Of a stretch of DNA of 36,570 nt, positions 7,459 to 14,785 are shown one piece after another. Every line of letters starts with the position of its first letter. Position 1 is the stretch's first letter. The translations under genes and the position numbers were made by a program. Source of the DNA: UBA4615 sp044368415 (GTDB lineage: Bacteria > Pseudomonadota > Gammaproteobacteria > Burkholderiales > Burkholderiaceae_E); contig JBIPLJ010000043.1 in the NCBI GenBank assembly GCA_044368415.1, positions 1 through 36,570 on the forward strand, in the 5' to 3' direction. The notes beneath the pieces are model-generated. The model had not been told where the DNA came from. It saw nothing but the letters and a program-made list of their open reading frames with translations, and ran no database searches.

Positions 7459-7487
7459 ATCTTAGGCTGCTTTACACTGCTGGGCAA
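7459..7487 (-). promoter_or_regulatory. Sigma-70-type promoter for the TPR-lolB-ispE group
   Basis: On the minus strand TTGCCC (7482-7487) and TAAGAT (7459-7464) are separated by exactly 17 bases. Only six bases lie between the -10 box and the ATG at 7452. The predicted start of transcription therefore falls on or next to the initiation codon. It lies in the 88-base divergent gap with mutM. On the plus strand of the same gap, TACACT at 7473-7478 is a weak -10 candidate for mutM. Confidence 0.5.
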
Positions 7488-7540
7488 CCGAGCACCGGGC
7501 CCCTTCCGGAGGTCGGGCGTGACAAACCGCACACCCACCG

Positions 7541-8362
7541 ATGCCCGAGCTGCCCGAGGTCGAAGTGGTCCGAACCGGGCTGGCGGCCACCGTCGTCGGC
7601 CGGACGGTCACGTCAGTCGAGCGGCGCGCGCCCGCGCTGCGCTGGCCGATCCCGGACGACCTCCATGCACGGCTCGCTGGACGGATGCTCGAGGCCGTCG
7701 AGCGGCGCGGCAAGTACCTGCTGCTGGCCTTCGACACCGGCTGGCTGATCGTGCACCTCGGCATGTCCGGCACGCTCGCTTGGGCGCGCGCCGACCTGCC
7801 ACTGCGCGCCCACGACCACCTGGACCTGGTCTTCGGCGACGGCGTGCTCCGGCTCAACGACCCGCGTCGCTTCGGCGCCGTGCTCTGGCACGACGCGGCC
7901 GACGGGCCGCCGCAGGGGCACCCGCTGCTGGCGTCGCTCGGCATCGAGCCCTTCTCGGAGGGCTTTGGCGGCGCGCTGCTGCACGCTGGCACCCGCGGGC
8001 GGCGCGTCGCGATCAAGCAACTGCTGCTGTCGGGCACGCTGGTGGTCGGCGTCGGCAACATCTACGCGTCCGAGAGCCTGTTCCGGGCCGGCATTCGGCC
8101 GTCGGCCCCGGCGGGCAGCCTCACGCGCCCGCGATGCGACCGGCTGGCCGGGGCCATCTGCGCCACGCTCTCGGCCGCGATCGCCGCCGGCGGCAGCACC
8201 CTTCGCGACTTCGTCTCGAGCGAAGGCGTGAGCGGCTACTTCCAGCTCGAATGTAATGTTTACGACCGCGCGGGGCAGCCGTGCCGCGTCTGCGGCGAGC
8301 CGGTGCGCATGCGGCGCGATCAGCAGCGCGCGACATACTGGTGCGTCGGTTGCCAGCGCTGA
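7541..8362 (+). CDS. mutM: Formamidopyrimidine-DNA glycosylase (Fpg)
   Basis: Removes 8-oxoguanine and other oxidised purines from DNA and nicks the abasic site. The 273-residue protein starts MPELPEVEVVR; Pro2 is the Schiff-base nucleophile and Glu3 the general acid. Lys58 in RRGKYLLL contacts DNA. The helix-two-turn-helix GVGNIYASESLF is present, and the C-terminal zinc finger has Cys248, Cys251, Cys268 and Cys271. It is divergent from the TPR gene and upstream of a dynamin-like gene and mutY, so two enzymes of the 8-oxoguanine (GO) repair system lie together. All key residues are intact. Confidence 0.97.
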   Translation: MPELPEVEVVRTGLAATVVGRTVTSVERRAPALRWPIPDDLHARLAGRMLEAVERRGKYLLLAFDTGWLIVHLGMSGTLAWARADLPLRAHDHLDLVFGDGVLRLNDPRRFGAVLWHDAADGPPQGHPLLASLGIEPFSEGFGGALLHAGTRGRRVAIKQLLLSGTLVVGVGNIYASESLFRAGIRPSAPAGSLTRPRCDRLAGAICATLSAAIAAGGSTLRDFVSSEGVSGYFQLECNVYDRAGQPCRVCGEPVRMRRDQQRATYWCVGCQR

Positions 8363-8411
8363 CGGCCGCGGTCGACTTAGTCGGTTGCCTGGAACCCTCG
8401 CCGCTGTGGGT

Positions 8412-8443
8412 CGCTGGCCGTGGCCAGCGGCACGAACGTGCCG
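8412..8443. repeat. Two adjacent perfect dyads between mutM and the dynamin-like gene
   Basis: CGCTGGCC-GT-GGCCAGCG (8412-8429) is immediately followed by CGGCACG-AA-CGTGCCG (8428-8443), the two sharing two bases. Both arms are perfect with two-base centres. They start 50 bases past the mutM stop and about 135 bases before the next ATG. They could be operators or a terminator pair without a T-run. The remainder of the 8363-8578 gap shows nothing else recognisable. Confidence 0.45.
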
Positions 8444-8578
8444 GCGGGCCACCGTCCGTCGGGCCAGCGGGGCGGCCCGCGGTCGTGCGTCTCGGGCCGC
8501 AGGCCCTGTGCTAACCTCGACTGGTTGTTGCATCCCGACCGGCTAGGCCGGCCCGACCCTGCGGATCGCACGAATTCG

Positions 8579-10531
8579 ATGAGCGGTTTCAACGAGCGCA
8601 TCCGCGAGTACGGTGCATGGCGCGGCGAGCTCGCCGGGGCGATCGGCCGCTACGGCCACTGGCTCGCCGACGCGAATATCGCCGACGTCTCGTTGCAGTC
8701 GAGGCTCGCACGGGTGCTCGACCGGCTGCGCGACGATCGCATGTCGGTCGCCTTCGTCGCCGAATTCTCGCGCGGCAAGTCCGAGCTCATCAACGCTCTG
8801 TTCTTCTCCGACTATGGCCAGCGCGTGCTGCCCTCGTCGGCCGGCCGCACGACCATGTGCCCGACCGAGCTCCTCTGGGATCCGGCGCTCCCCCCGGGCA
8901 TCCGGCTCTTGCCCATCGAGACGCGGCTGCGCGATGTGTCGGTCGCCGACCTGCGTAACGCGCCGCAGGAATGGCGCACGGTACCGATCGACCCGACCAA
9001 GGTCGAGAGCCTGAAGCTCGCCTTCGAGTGCGTGCGCGAGACCAAGCGTGTACCGGCCGAGGACGCGATGCTGATGGGCCTGTTCGATGCCGAGGACGTG
9101 TCTTCGCCGATCGCCCCGGACGATGCCGACATGATCGAGGTGTCGTGCTGGCGCCATGCGCTGGTCAACATTCCGCATCCGCTGCTCGAGACCGGGCTGG
9201 TCGTGATCGACACCCCGGGGCTGAACGCGATCGGTGCCGAGCCCGAGCTGACGCTGAATCTGATCCCGAGCGCGCACGCCGTGCTGTTTGTGCTGGCCGC
9301 CGACGCCGGCGTCACACGCACCGACATCGACGTCTGGCGCGAGCGCATCAGCCCGGCGCACCGCGCAGGTCGCTTCGTCGTGCTCAACAAGATCGACGGC
9401 CTCTGGGACGAACTGAAGTCGCCGGCCGAGATCGAGCGCGAGATCGAGGGGCAGGTCACCTCGGTGTCGCGCACGCTGCAGCTGCCGCCGCAGCGCATCT
9501 TCCCGGTGTCCGCGCAGAAGGGGCTGGTCGCCAAGATCACTGGCGACGCCGGCCTGCTCGCGCGCAGCCGGCTGCCCGAGCTCGAGCGCGCGCTGTCGCG
9601 GGAGCTGGTGCCGCAGCAGCAGTCGATCGTGCGCGAGCTGGTGCGGCGAGAGTTCGACGAGGCGCACGGCGTGGTCGACGGGGTGCTGGCCACCCGGCGG
9701 CGCAACCTCGTCGAGCAAGTCTTCGAGCTCAACGGGCTGCGCGGCAAGAACCGCGGCGCGATCGAGCAGATGGCGCGCCGCATCCGCGGCGAGCGCGGCG
9801 AGTTCGAGCGCAGCCTGCGCAAGCTGCAGGCGCTGCGAGCGGTATTCGGCCGCCACCAGCAGGCGATCTTCGCCACCGTCGGCATCGACCGCCTCAAGCG
9901 CCACGTGCGCGATGCGCGCCACCAGATGCGCGAGAGCAAGCTGTCGCTGGGCCTGCGCGACGGAATGACGCAGCTGCTCGAGTCGGCGCGCGGCGACTTC
10001 GTGAAGCTCGATGCGCACGTCGACGAGGTGTCGGCGCTGATGTGCGCGATGTACGCCGGCTTCAACCGCGAGCACGGCCTGACGCTCGGCGCGCCGATGC
10101 CTTTCACGACCCGCCCGTTCGTCATGGATCTCGAGCGTATCGAGTCACTGTACGACCGGCATTTCGGCGCGATCAGCCTGGTGACCACCGAGAAATGGGC
10201 GCTCACGCGGCGCTTCTTCGAGTCGGTCGCCATGCGGATCCGCGACGTCTACGAGAAGGCCGGACGCGACCTCGAGAGCTGGCTACGCGCGGTGATCGCG
10301 CCGATCGAGAGCCAGGTGCACGAGCACCAGCAGCAGCTGCGGCGCCGCCTCGACTCTGTGCAGCGCGTGATGCAGGCGAGCGAGCAGCTCGAGACGCGGA
10401 TCGCCGAGCTCGACGAGCACCGCTTGCAGGTCGAGCAGCAGCTCGCCGCGCTGCAGGCACTGGCGCACGAGGTCGCGGGCGTGCTCGAGCGTCGCCAGAC
10501 GTCGAGCGACGAGGCGGCGGTCGCGGCTTGA
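8579..10531 (+). CDS. Dynamin-like large GTPase
   Basis: A 650-residue protein with an N-terminal GTPase domain of dynamin type. The G1 loop AEFSRGKS is at 61-68 (Ala replaces the first Gly of GxxxxGKS), G2 is probably within SSAGRTTMCPTE, G3 is DTPGLN at 211-216 and G4 NKID at 270-273. The C-terminal half is helical and Gln/Arg/Glu-rich, with coiled-coil segments from about 575 to 640. I see no hydrophobic membrane paddle, so it looks soluble. The ATG at 8579 gives MSGFNERIREYG; an in-frame GTG at 8420 would add unrelated sequence. The stop overlaps the mutY start. By analogy only, bacterial dynamins such as CrfC associate with nucleoid or replication; the role here is unknown. Confidence 0.88.
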   Translation: MSGFNERIREYGAWRGELAGAIGRYGHWLADANIADVSLQSRLARVLDRLRDDRMSVAFVAEFSRGKSELINALFFSDYGQRVLPSSAGRTTMCPTELLWDPALPPGIRLLPIETRLRDVSVADLRNAPQEWRTVPIDPTKVESLKLAFECVRETKRVPAEDAMLMGLFDAEDVSSPIAPDDADMIEVSCWRHALVNIPHPLLETGLVVIDTPGLNAIGAEPELTLNLIPSAHAVLFVLAADAGVTRTDIDVWRERISPAHRAGRFVVLNKIDGLWDELKSPAEIEREIEGQVTSVSRTLQLPPQRIFPVSAQKGLVAKITGDAGLLARSRLPELERALSRELVPQQQSIVRELVRREFDEAHGVVDGVLATRRRNLVEQVFELNGLRGKNRGAIEQMARRIRGERGEFERSLRKLQALRAVFGRHQQAIFATVGIDRLKRHVRDARHQMRESKLSLGLRDGMTQLLESARGDFVKLDAHVDEVSALMCAMYAGFNREHGLTLGAPMPFTTRPFVMDLERIESLYDRHFGAISLVTTEKWALTRRFFESVAMRIRDVYEKAGRDLESWLRAVIAPIESQVHEHQQQLRRRLDSVQRVMQASEQLETRIAELDEHRLQVEQQLAALQALAHEVAGVLERRQTSSDEAAVAA

Positions 10532-11670
10532 GCGCGGGCGGGGCCGCGCCCGGCGGGTTCGCCGGCGCGCTGATCGACTGGCAGCAGCGCGCGGGTCGGC
10601 ACGACCTACCCTGGCAGCGCACCCGGGACCCGTACCGCATCTGGGTCTCGGAGATCATGCTGCAGCAGACGCAGGTCTCCACCGTCCTCGGCTACTACGA
10701 GCGCTTCCTCGCGAGTTTCCCGGATGTCGGCGCGCTGGCTTCGGCCCCGCTCGACCAGGTGCTCGCTCAATGGAGCGGGCTCGGCTACTACTCGCGGGCG
10801 CGCAACCTGCATGCCTGCGCGCGGGCGGTCGTCGAGCGGCACGGCGGCGCCTTTCCGGAGGACCCCGCGGCCCTCGAGGCGCTGCCCGGCATCGGTCGCT
10901 CGACCGCGGCGGCGATCGCGGCCTTTGCTTGGGGCGTGCCGGCGCCGATCCTCGACGGCAATGTCAAGCGCGTGCTGTGCCGCGTGTTCGCCGTCGAGGG
11001 CTTCCCCGGCGAGCGCGCGGTCGAGCAGCGGCTCTGGGCGCTCGCGGCCCGCGAACTGCCGCCGGCGGGGGAGGGGCGGATGCAGACCTACACGCAGGCG
11101 CTGATGGACCTCGGCGCGACGCTGTGCGTGCGCTCGCGGCCGCGCTGCGCCGACTGCCCGGTCGCGGACCGCTGCGAGGCCCGTGCGCAGGAGCGGGTGG
11201 CGGGGCTGCCGACGCCGCGGCCGGCGTGCGTCACCGAGACGCGCAACGCCGACTGGCTGCTGCTGCGGGCCGGCGACGCGGTGCTGCTCGAGCGGCGGGC
11301 CTCCAGCGGGCTGTGGGGCGGGCTCTGGAGCCTGCCGGAGCCGGGCCCGCCGCTGCGGGCCGCGGCCGACGAGCCGCCGCTCGATGCCGACGCCATCGCG
11401 GCCTGGATGGCGGGCCACATCGGCCCGCTGCCGCAGGCGCAGGCACCGGCGCCGGTGCCGGTGCCGGTGCCGGTGCCGGTGGCCGAGGTGCGGCATGCCT
11501 TCACCCATTTCCGCCTGCGCGCGCGCGTCTGGCAGGTGCTGCTGCCCGGGGACGCGCTGCCGCCGGCGCCCGCCGGGCACGTGTGGCTCCTGCTGTCCGA
11601 AGTCGAGGGGGCGCCGCTACCCCGGCCCGTGAAGACCCTGCTGGCCGGGCTCGGGCACCGCTCGTCCTGA
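10528..11670 (+). CDS. mutY: A/G-specific adenine DNA glycosylase
   Basis: Excises adenine mispaired with 8-oxoguanine. From a TTG start sharing two bases with the dynamin stop (TTGA), the product is 380 residues. Landmarks are catalytic Glu42 in SEIMLQQTQV, the helix-hairpin-helix LPGIGRSTAAAI, Asp143 in ILDGNVKRV, and the [4Fe-4S] ligands Cys200, Cys207, Cys210 and Cys216. A C-terminal NUDIX-like 8-oxoG recognition domain ends with HAFTHFRLRARVW. Between the domains lies a Pro-Val run (309-318) encoded by a hexamer repeat. No ATG lies upstream of the conserved core, so TTG is the best start. Translation is probably coupled to the GTPase. Complete and likely functional. Confidence 0.95.
   Translation: MSAGGAAPGGFAGALIDWQQRAGRHDLPWQRTRDPYRIWVSEIMLQQTQVSTVLGYYERFLASFPDVGALASAPLDQVLAQWSGLGYYSRARNLHACARAVVERHGGAFPEDPAALEALPGIGRSTAAAIAAFAWGVPAPILDGNVKRVLCRVFAVEGFPGERAVEQRLWALAARELPPAGEGRMQTYTQALMDLGATLCVRSRPRCADCPVADRCEARAQERVAGLPTPRPACVTETRNADWLLLRAGDAVLLERRASSGLWGGLWSLPEPGPPLRAAADEPPLDADAIAAWMAGHIGPLPQAQAPAPVPVPVPVPVAEVRHAFTHFRLRARVWQVLLPGDALPPAPAGHVWLLLSEVEGAPLPRPVKTLLAGLGHRSS
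11452..11481 (+). repeat. Hexanucleotide tandem repeat (CCGGTG x5) inside mutY
   Basis: Five uninterrupted, codon-aligned copies of CCGGTG encode five Pro-Val dipeptides in the linker of MutY before the C-terminal recognition domain. The units are identical at the DNA level, so slippage could add or remove dipeptides without shifting the frame. Confidence 0.9.
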
Positions 11671-11862
11671 ATCGAAGCAGTCGAGGCGTCAGCCCGAGGC
11701 CGTGGCGGCAGCGGGGCCCGGAGCTGTCTGTCCGGGACACGTGCCGCGGCGAGGCGTCCGTTTGCGGGATGCCAACGGCCGTCCGTGCCGCGCGCGTTGG
11801 CCGCCGCGAGCCCGCCGGCGTAAGGTCCGATCCCTGTAGGCAGCCGCACCGGATCCCTCGCC

Positions 11863-13320
11863 GTGAAGACCCGTACGCTTCTCCTCGTCACGGCCGGCCT
11901 CGCCGTCACCACCGCCGGCATCGGCGGTGCCGTCACCGCGATGCGGGCCTCGGCCGTCGCCGAGCAGGTGGGCGCGCTCGGGCAGCAGCTGCGCGACGGC
12001 GACGTGCGCGTCTCCGGCCTGCAGCATGAGAAGGGGCTGCTGCATTCGAAAGGGCGCTTCGAGATTTCGGTGCTGCCAAGCTGCGAGGACGCGGATGCGG
12101 ACGCCACACCCGCGAAGGCCGTGATCGAGTACCAGCTGTCGCACTTCGGCCTGCCGAACGCGCCGGTCCGCTTCACGGTGTCGGCCCGTCCGGGTGGCGA
12201 ACTGGGCGCGCGGTTCAATGAGAGTCTCGGCGACCGGCCGCTGGTCTCCGCGCAGGGCACGGCCGGCCGCGACGGCGCGGTCGAGGCGACGCTCGCGATG
12301 CCCGAGCTCGCGATGCGCGCCGACACCGGCTCGCTGAAGATCGCCGCCTCGAGCGGCCGCTTCTCGATGGCCGGCAGCGCGCTCGCCTTCGACTGGTCGA
12401 CCGATCGGGCGACGGTGCGCGGCGGCGAGGGCGCCTACGAGGTACGGGGCGTGCGCCTGGGTGTGATCCTGGCCGACTCGAAGCTGGGCACCGGTACCTC
12501 CAAGCTCGAGATTCAGCACGTCGACACGCCGGCGGTCCAGATGGACGGCCTGTTGCTCGCCTCCGACACCACGCAGCGCGGCGAGTTCCTCGACTCGGGC
12601 TTCTCCACCACGGTGCGCAAGGTCACCGTCGCCGAGGAGAGCCTCACCGACCTTGCGCTCGACGTATCGGCGAAGGGCCTGCACGCCAAGAGCTACGAGA
12701 CGCTGGTGCGGGTCGGGGCCGAGAGCTGCGGCTTCCAGAGCATGACCCGGGCCGAAACCGCCGAGGCTCGCGATGCGGTGCGTACGCTGCTCGTGCGTGG
12801 CCTGTCGGTCGCGGTTTCGCGGCTGGCGGCAGCGGGCCCCGAGGGCGCTTTCAAGGGCGAGCTCGAGCTCGGCCTCGAGCCGTCCGGCGAGCGCGCCACC
12901 TCGATGCTGCCGACGCTGGCCAAGCAGGCCTTCGCACGCGGTCGTGTGGAGCTGACCGGGCGCCTGCTCGACGAGGCGCGGCGCGAGCAGCTACTCTCGG
13001 GCGGCTTCGCCATCGAGCGCGGCAAGGCACTGGTCGCGTCTTTCGACTTCGCTCACGGCGCGCTGTCGCTCAACGGTGCCCCGGACCGCACGGGCATTGC
13101 CGACTCGCTTCAGGCGGTGCTCACCGGCGCCGACACGATGCTCGCCGATACGCTGGGCGGCTCGGTCGATGACTCACGTGCGCCGCGGGGGGCTGCCGCA
13201 CGCGCCGCACCCGCCGCACCCACCGCACCCACCGCACCCACCGCACCCGCCGCACCCGCCGCACCCGCCGCACCCGCCGCAGCCCCGCGCGCCCCGGTCA
13301 AGGTCGGCCTGCCGCTCTGA
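11863..13320 (+). CDS. Exported protein, DUF945/YdgA-like
   Basis: A 485-residue protein starting at a GTG. An N-terminal signal or anchor (MKTRTLLLVTAGLAVTTAGI, continuing hydrophobic to about residue 27) targets it to the envelope. The body is beta-rich with short periodic segments such as VRVSGLQHEKGLLHSKGRFEI and GAVEATLAMPELAMRA, resembling the DUF945 (YdgA) family, whose function is not established. The last 40 residues are low-complexity Ala-Ala-Pro/Thr-Ala-Pro triplets encoded by a nonamer repeat, followed by VKVGLPL. It follows mutY after 192 bases and converges on the dehydrogenase. The family assignment is by overall appearance; the exported nature is clearer. Confidence 0.7.
   Translation: MKTRTLLLVTAGLAVTTAGIGGAVTAMRASAVAEQVGALGQQLRDGDVRVSGLQHEKGLLHSKGRFEISVLPSCEDADADATPAKAVIEYQLSHFGLPNAPVRFTVSARPGGELGARFNESLGDRPLVSAQGTAGRDGAVEATLAMPELAMRADTGSLKIAASSGRFSMAGSALAFDWSTDRATVRGGEGAYEVRGVRLGVILADSKLGTGTSKLEIQHVDTPAVQMDGLLLASDTTQRGEFLDSGFSTTVRKVTVAEESLTDLALDVSAKGLHAKSYETLVRVGAESCGFQSMTRAETAEARDAVRTLLVRGLSVAVSRLAAAGPEGAFKGELELGLEPSGERATSMLPTLAKQAFARGRVELTGRLLDEARREQLLSGGFAIERGKALVASFDFAHGALSLNGAPDRTGIADSLQAVLTGADTMLADTLGGSVDDSRAPRGAAARAAPAAPTAPTAPTAPAAPAAPAAPAAAPRAPVKVGLPL
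13204..13284 (+). repeat. 9-bp tandem repeat encoding Ala/Thr-Ala-Pro triplets
   Basis: Eight consecutive units of (G/A)CCGCACCC at 13204-13275, in phase with the codons, plus one degenerate unit to 13284. The pattern is AAP, AAP, TAP x3, AAP x3. It forms the C-terminal tail region of the DUF945-like protein, and near-identity at the DNA level suggests recent or ongoing slippage. Confidence 0.9.
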
Positions 13321-13330
13321 TAGCCGCGCG

Positions 13331-13365
13331 GGGCGCCGATGCCGGCGACCGCCGGCTCAGCGCCC
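13331..13365. terminator. Nested hairpin between convergent genes
   Basis: Inner stem GCCGGC-GACC-GCCGGC (13341-13356) is nested within outer arms GGGCGC (13331-13336) and GCGCCC (13360-13365), between the DUF945-like stop and the dehydrogenase stop, which it overlaps. No T-run is visible on either strand, so a bidirectional terminator is only a reasonable guess. Confidence 0.4.
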
Positions 13366-14106
13366 GCCGCGTGCGTCGATGAAGCTGCCAGTCACGTAGG
13401 GGGAGGCGTCGCCGTCGGCGAGCCACACGATGCTCCGCGCCACCTCGTCGGCCGTGCCGACGCGGCCCATCGGTACCGAGCGCGCGATCTCCTCGAGCTG
13501 ACCGGGCGGGCGCGACGCGTGGATCTCGGTGTCGATCAGCCCCGGCCGCACGCAGTTCACGCGGATGCCTTCGCCCGCCACTTCCTTTGCCAGGCCGATG
13601 GTCATCGTGTCGAGCGCGCCCTTGGACGCCGCGTAGTGCACCCATACGCCGGGCGTGCCGAGCTGGGAGGCGCCGGAGCCGACGTTGACGATCGCGCCGC
13701 CGCGCCCGCCGTGTCGGGTCGACATCCGGCGGATTGCCTCGCGGGCGCAGAGGAAGGGCGCCCGCACGTTGGTGCGCAGCACCTCGTCGAGGCGGGCCGG
13801 ATCGAGCTCGTCGACCCGAGCCACCCCGCCTGTGACGCCGGCGTTGTTGACCAGCGCGGTGAGCGGGCCGAGCGCGTCCGCCGCCTCGAAGACCTGTGCG
13901 ACCGCGGCCTCGTCGCCGACGTCGGCACGCAGCACGATGGCGCGCCCGCCGGCGGCGGCGATGTCTGCGAGCACCGCCTCGGCGTCGGCCGATCGGTCGC
14001 GATAGACGAGCGCGACCGCCCAACCGGCGCGCGCCGCCAGGCGTGCTGTGGCCGCGCCGATGCCTCGGCCGCCGCCGGTGACGAGCATGGTGCCGCGCGG
14101 GCTCAT
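13357..14106 (-). CDS. Short-chain dehydrogenase/reductase (classical SDR)
   Basis: An NAD(P)H-dependent oxidoreductase of 249 residues with a complete classical SDR set: cofactor loop TGGGRGIG at 10-17, NNAG at 87-90, catalytic Ser144, Tyr158 and Lys162 (YAASK), and IRVNCVRPGLIDTEIH following. The substrate is not predictable. I chose the ATG at 14106, which has GAGG six bases upstream and yields the usual short N-terminus MSPRGTMLVTGGGRG; a GTG at 14136 would add ten Pro/Thr-rich residues. It lies 58 bases after the LON-domain gene on the same strand and converges with the DUF945-like gene. Active-site residues are intact. Confidence 0.88.
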   Translation of the reverse strand: MSPRGTMLVTGGGRGIGAATARLAARAGWAVALVYRDRSADAEAVLADIAAAGGRAIVLRADVGDEAAVAQVFEAADALGPLTALVNNAGVTGGVARVDELDPARLDEVLRTNVRAPFLCAREAIRRMSTRHGGRGGAIVNVGSGASQLGTPGVWVHYAASKGALDTMTIGLAKEVAGEGIRVNCVRPGLIDTEIHASRPPGQLEEIARSVPMGRVGTADEVARSIVWLADGDASPYVTGSFIDARGGR

Positions 14107-14164
14107 CCGGGGCCTCGTCGGTGTGGGGTTGGGCACGGGGCCCGCGGCCGGGCTCGGCGCGGGT

Positions 14165-14779
14165 TCAGATCACCTGGTGCTGCTGCAGCCAGCGGTGCAC
14201 CAGATGCAACCGCGCCAGCGGGTCTTCGAGTGCCATCAGCTTGTGGCGCGCCGGGTTCGCGATCGGGAGGAATTCGGCCAGCCGGTTGGCGATCCAGGAG
14301 GCTGACTTGAAGTCGCAGGGCTCGGCGATCATCCGCTTCTCGGGATCGGGCTCGCGGGTGCGCAGCTCGTCGACGATCCGGTGCACGAGCGCCGTGCACT
14401 CGGCCATCTCGTCGGGCACCTCGAGCCGCGGATCCTCGGGCAGCTCGTCGACGCTTGCGCGGATCAGGCCGTTGCCGCCGACGCGCCGGTCGATGATGCG
14501 AAAGCGCGAGCCGCCGATCGTGCGCAGCTGCAGCATGCCGAGCTGCTCCATGTCCCAGCCACGGATGTGCGCGAGCGTGCCGATCGGCTCGTGCTCGGCC
14601 GGCTCGCCGACTTCGCCGCCCTTGGTGACCAGGCACACGCCGAACGGCTGCTCGCGATGCATGCACTCGCGCACCATGTCCATGTAGCGCGCCTCGAAGA
14701 TCCGCAGCGGCAGCACGCCGCCCGGGAACAGGACGGTGCCGAGCGGGAACAGCGGCACGTCGGCGAGCATGTGCTGCAT
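14165..14779 (-). CDS. LON N-terminal (substrate-binding) domain protein
   Basis: A 204-residue stand-alone Lon N-domain protein without ATPase or protease parts. The opening VPLFPLGTVLFPGGVLPLRIFEARYMDMV is the family hallmark, followed by FGVCLVTKGGEVG and GTLAHIRGWDMEQLGML. Such proteins are widespread in proteobacteria; binding of unfolded protein is presumed and not shown here. The first ATG at 14779 lies just past the rapZ stop (six bases), with GAGG close upstream; a second ATG three codons later is also possible. The gene is likely co-transcribed with hprK and rapZ, an arrangement seen in Burkholderiales. Confidence 0.9.
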   Translation of the reverse strand: MQHMLADVPLFPLGTVLFPGGVLPLRIFEARYMDMVRECMHREQPFGVCLVTKGGEVGEPAEHEPIGTLAHIRGWDMEQLGMLQLRTIGGSRFRIIDRRVGGNGLIRASVDELPEDPRLEVPDEMAECTALVHRIVDELRTREPDPEKRMIAEPCDFKSASWIANRLAEFLPIANPARHKLMALEDPLARLHLVHRWLQQHQVI

Positions 14780-14785
14780 GGGGCC

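Noticed and set aside
3910..8256. A 1448-codon open frame on the plus strand across prs, ispE, lolB, the TPR gene and mutM
   Set aside because: It is antisense to several clearly conserved genes, is Arg/Gly/Ala-rich with no recognisable domain, and long stop-free frames are expected at this GC content.
8420..8578. GTG at 8420 as the start of the dynamin-like GTPase
   Set aside because: The extra 53 residues are Pro/Gly/Arg-rich, span the paired palindromes and do not resemble the family; ATG at 8579 fits better.
11765..11805. Hairpin GCCAACG/CGTTGGC in the mutY-DUF945 gap
   Set aside because: Seven-base arms with a 17-base loop and no T-run; too weak to call as a terminator. The rest of the 192-base gap shows no gene.
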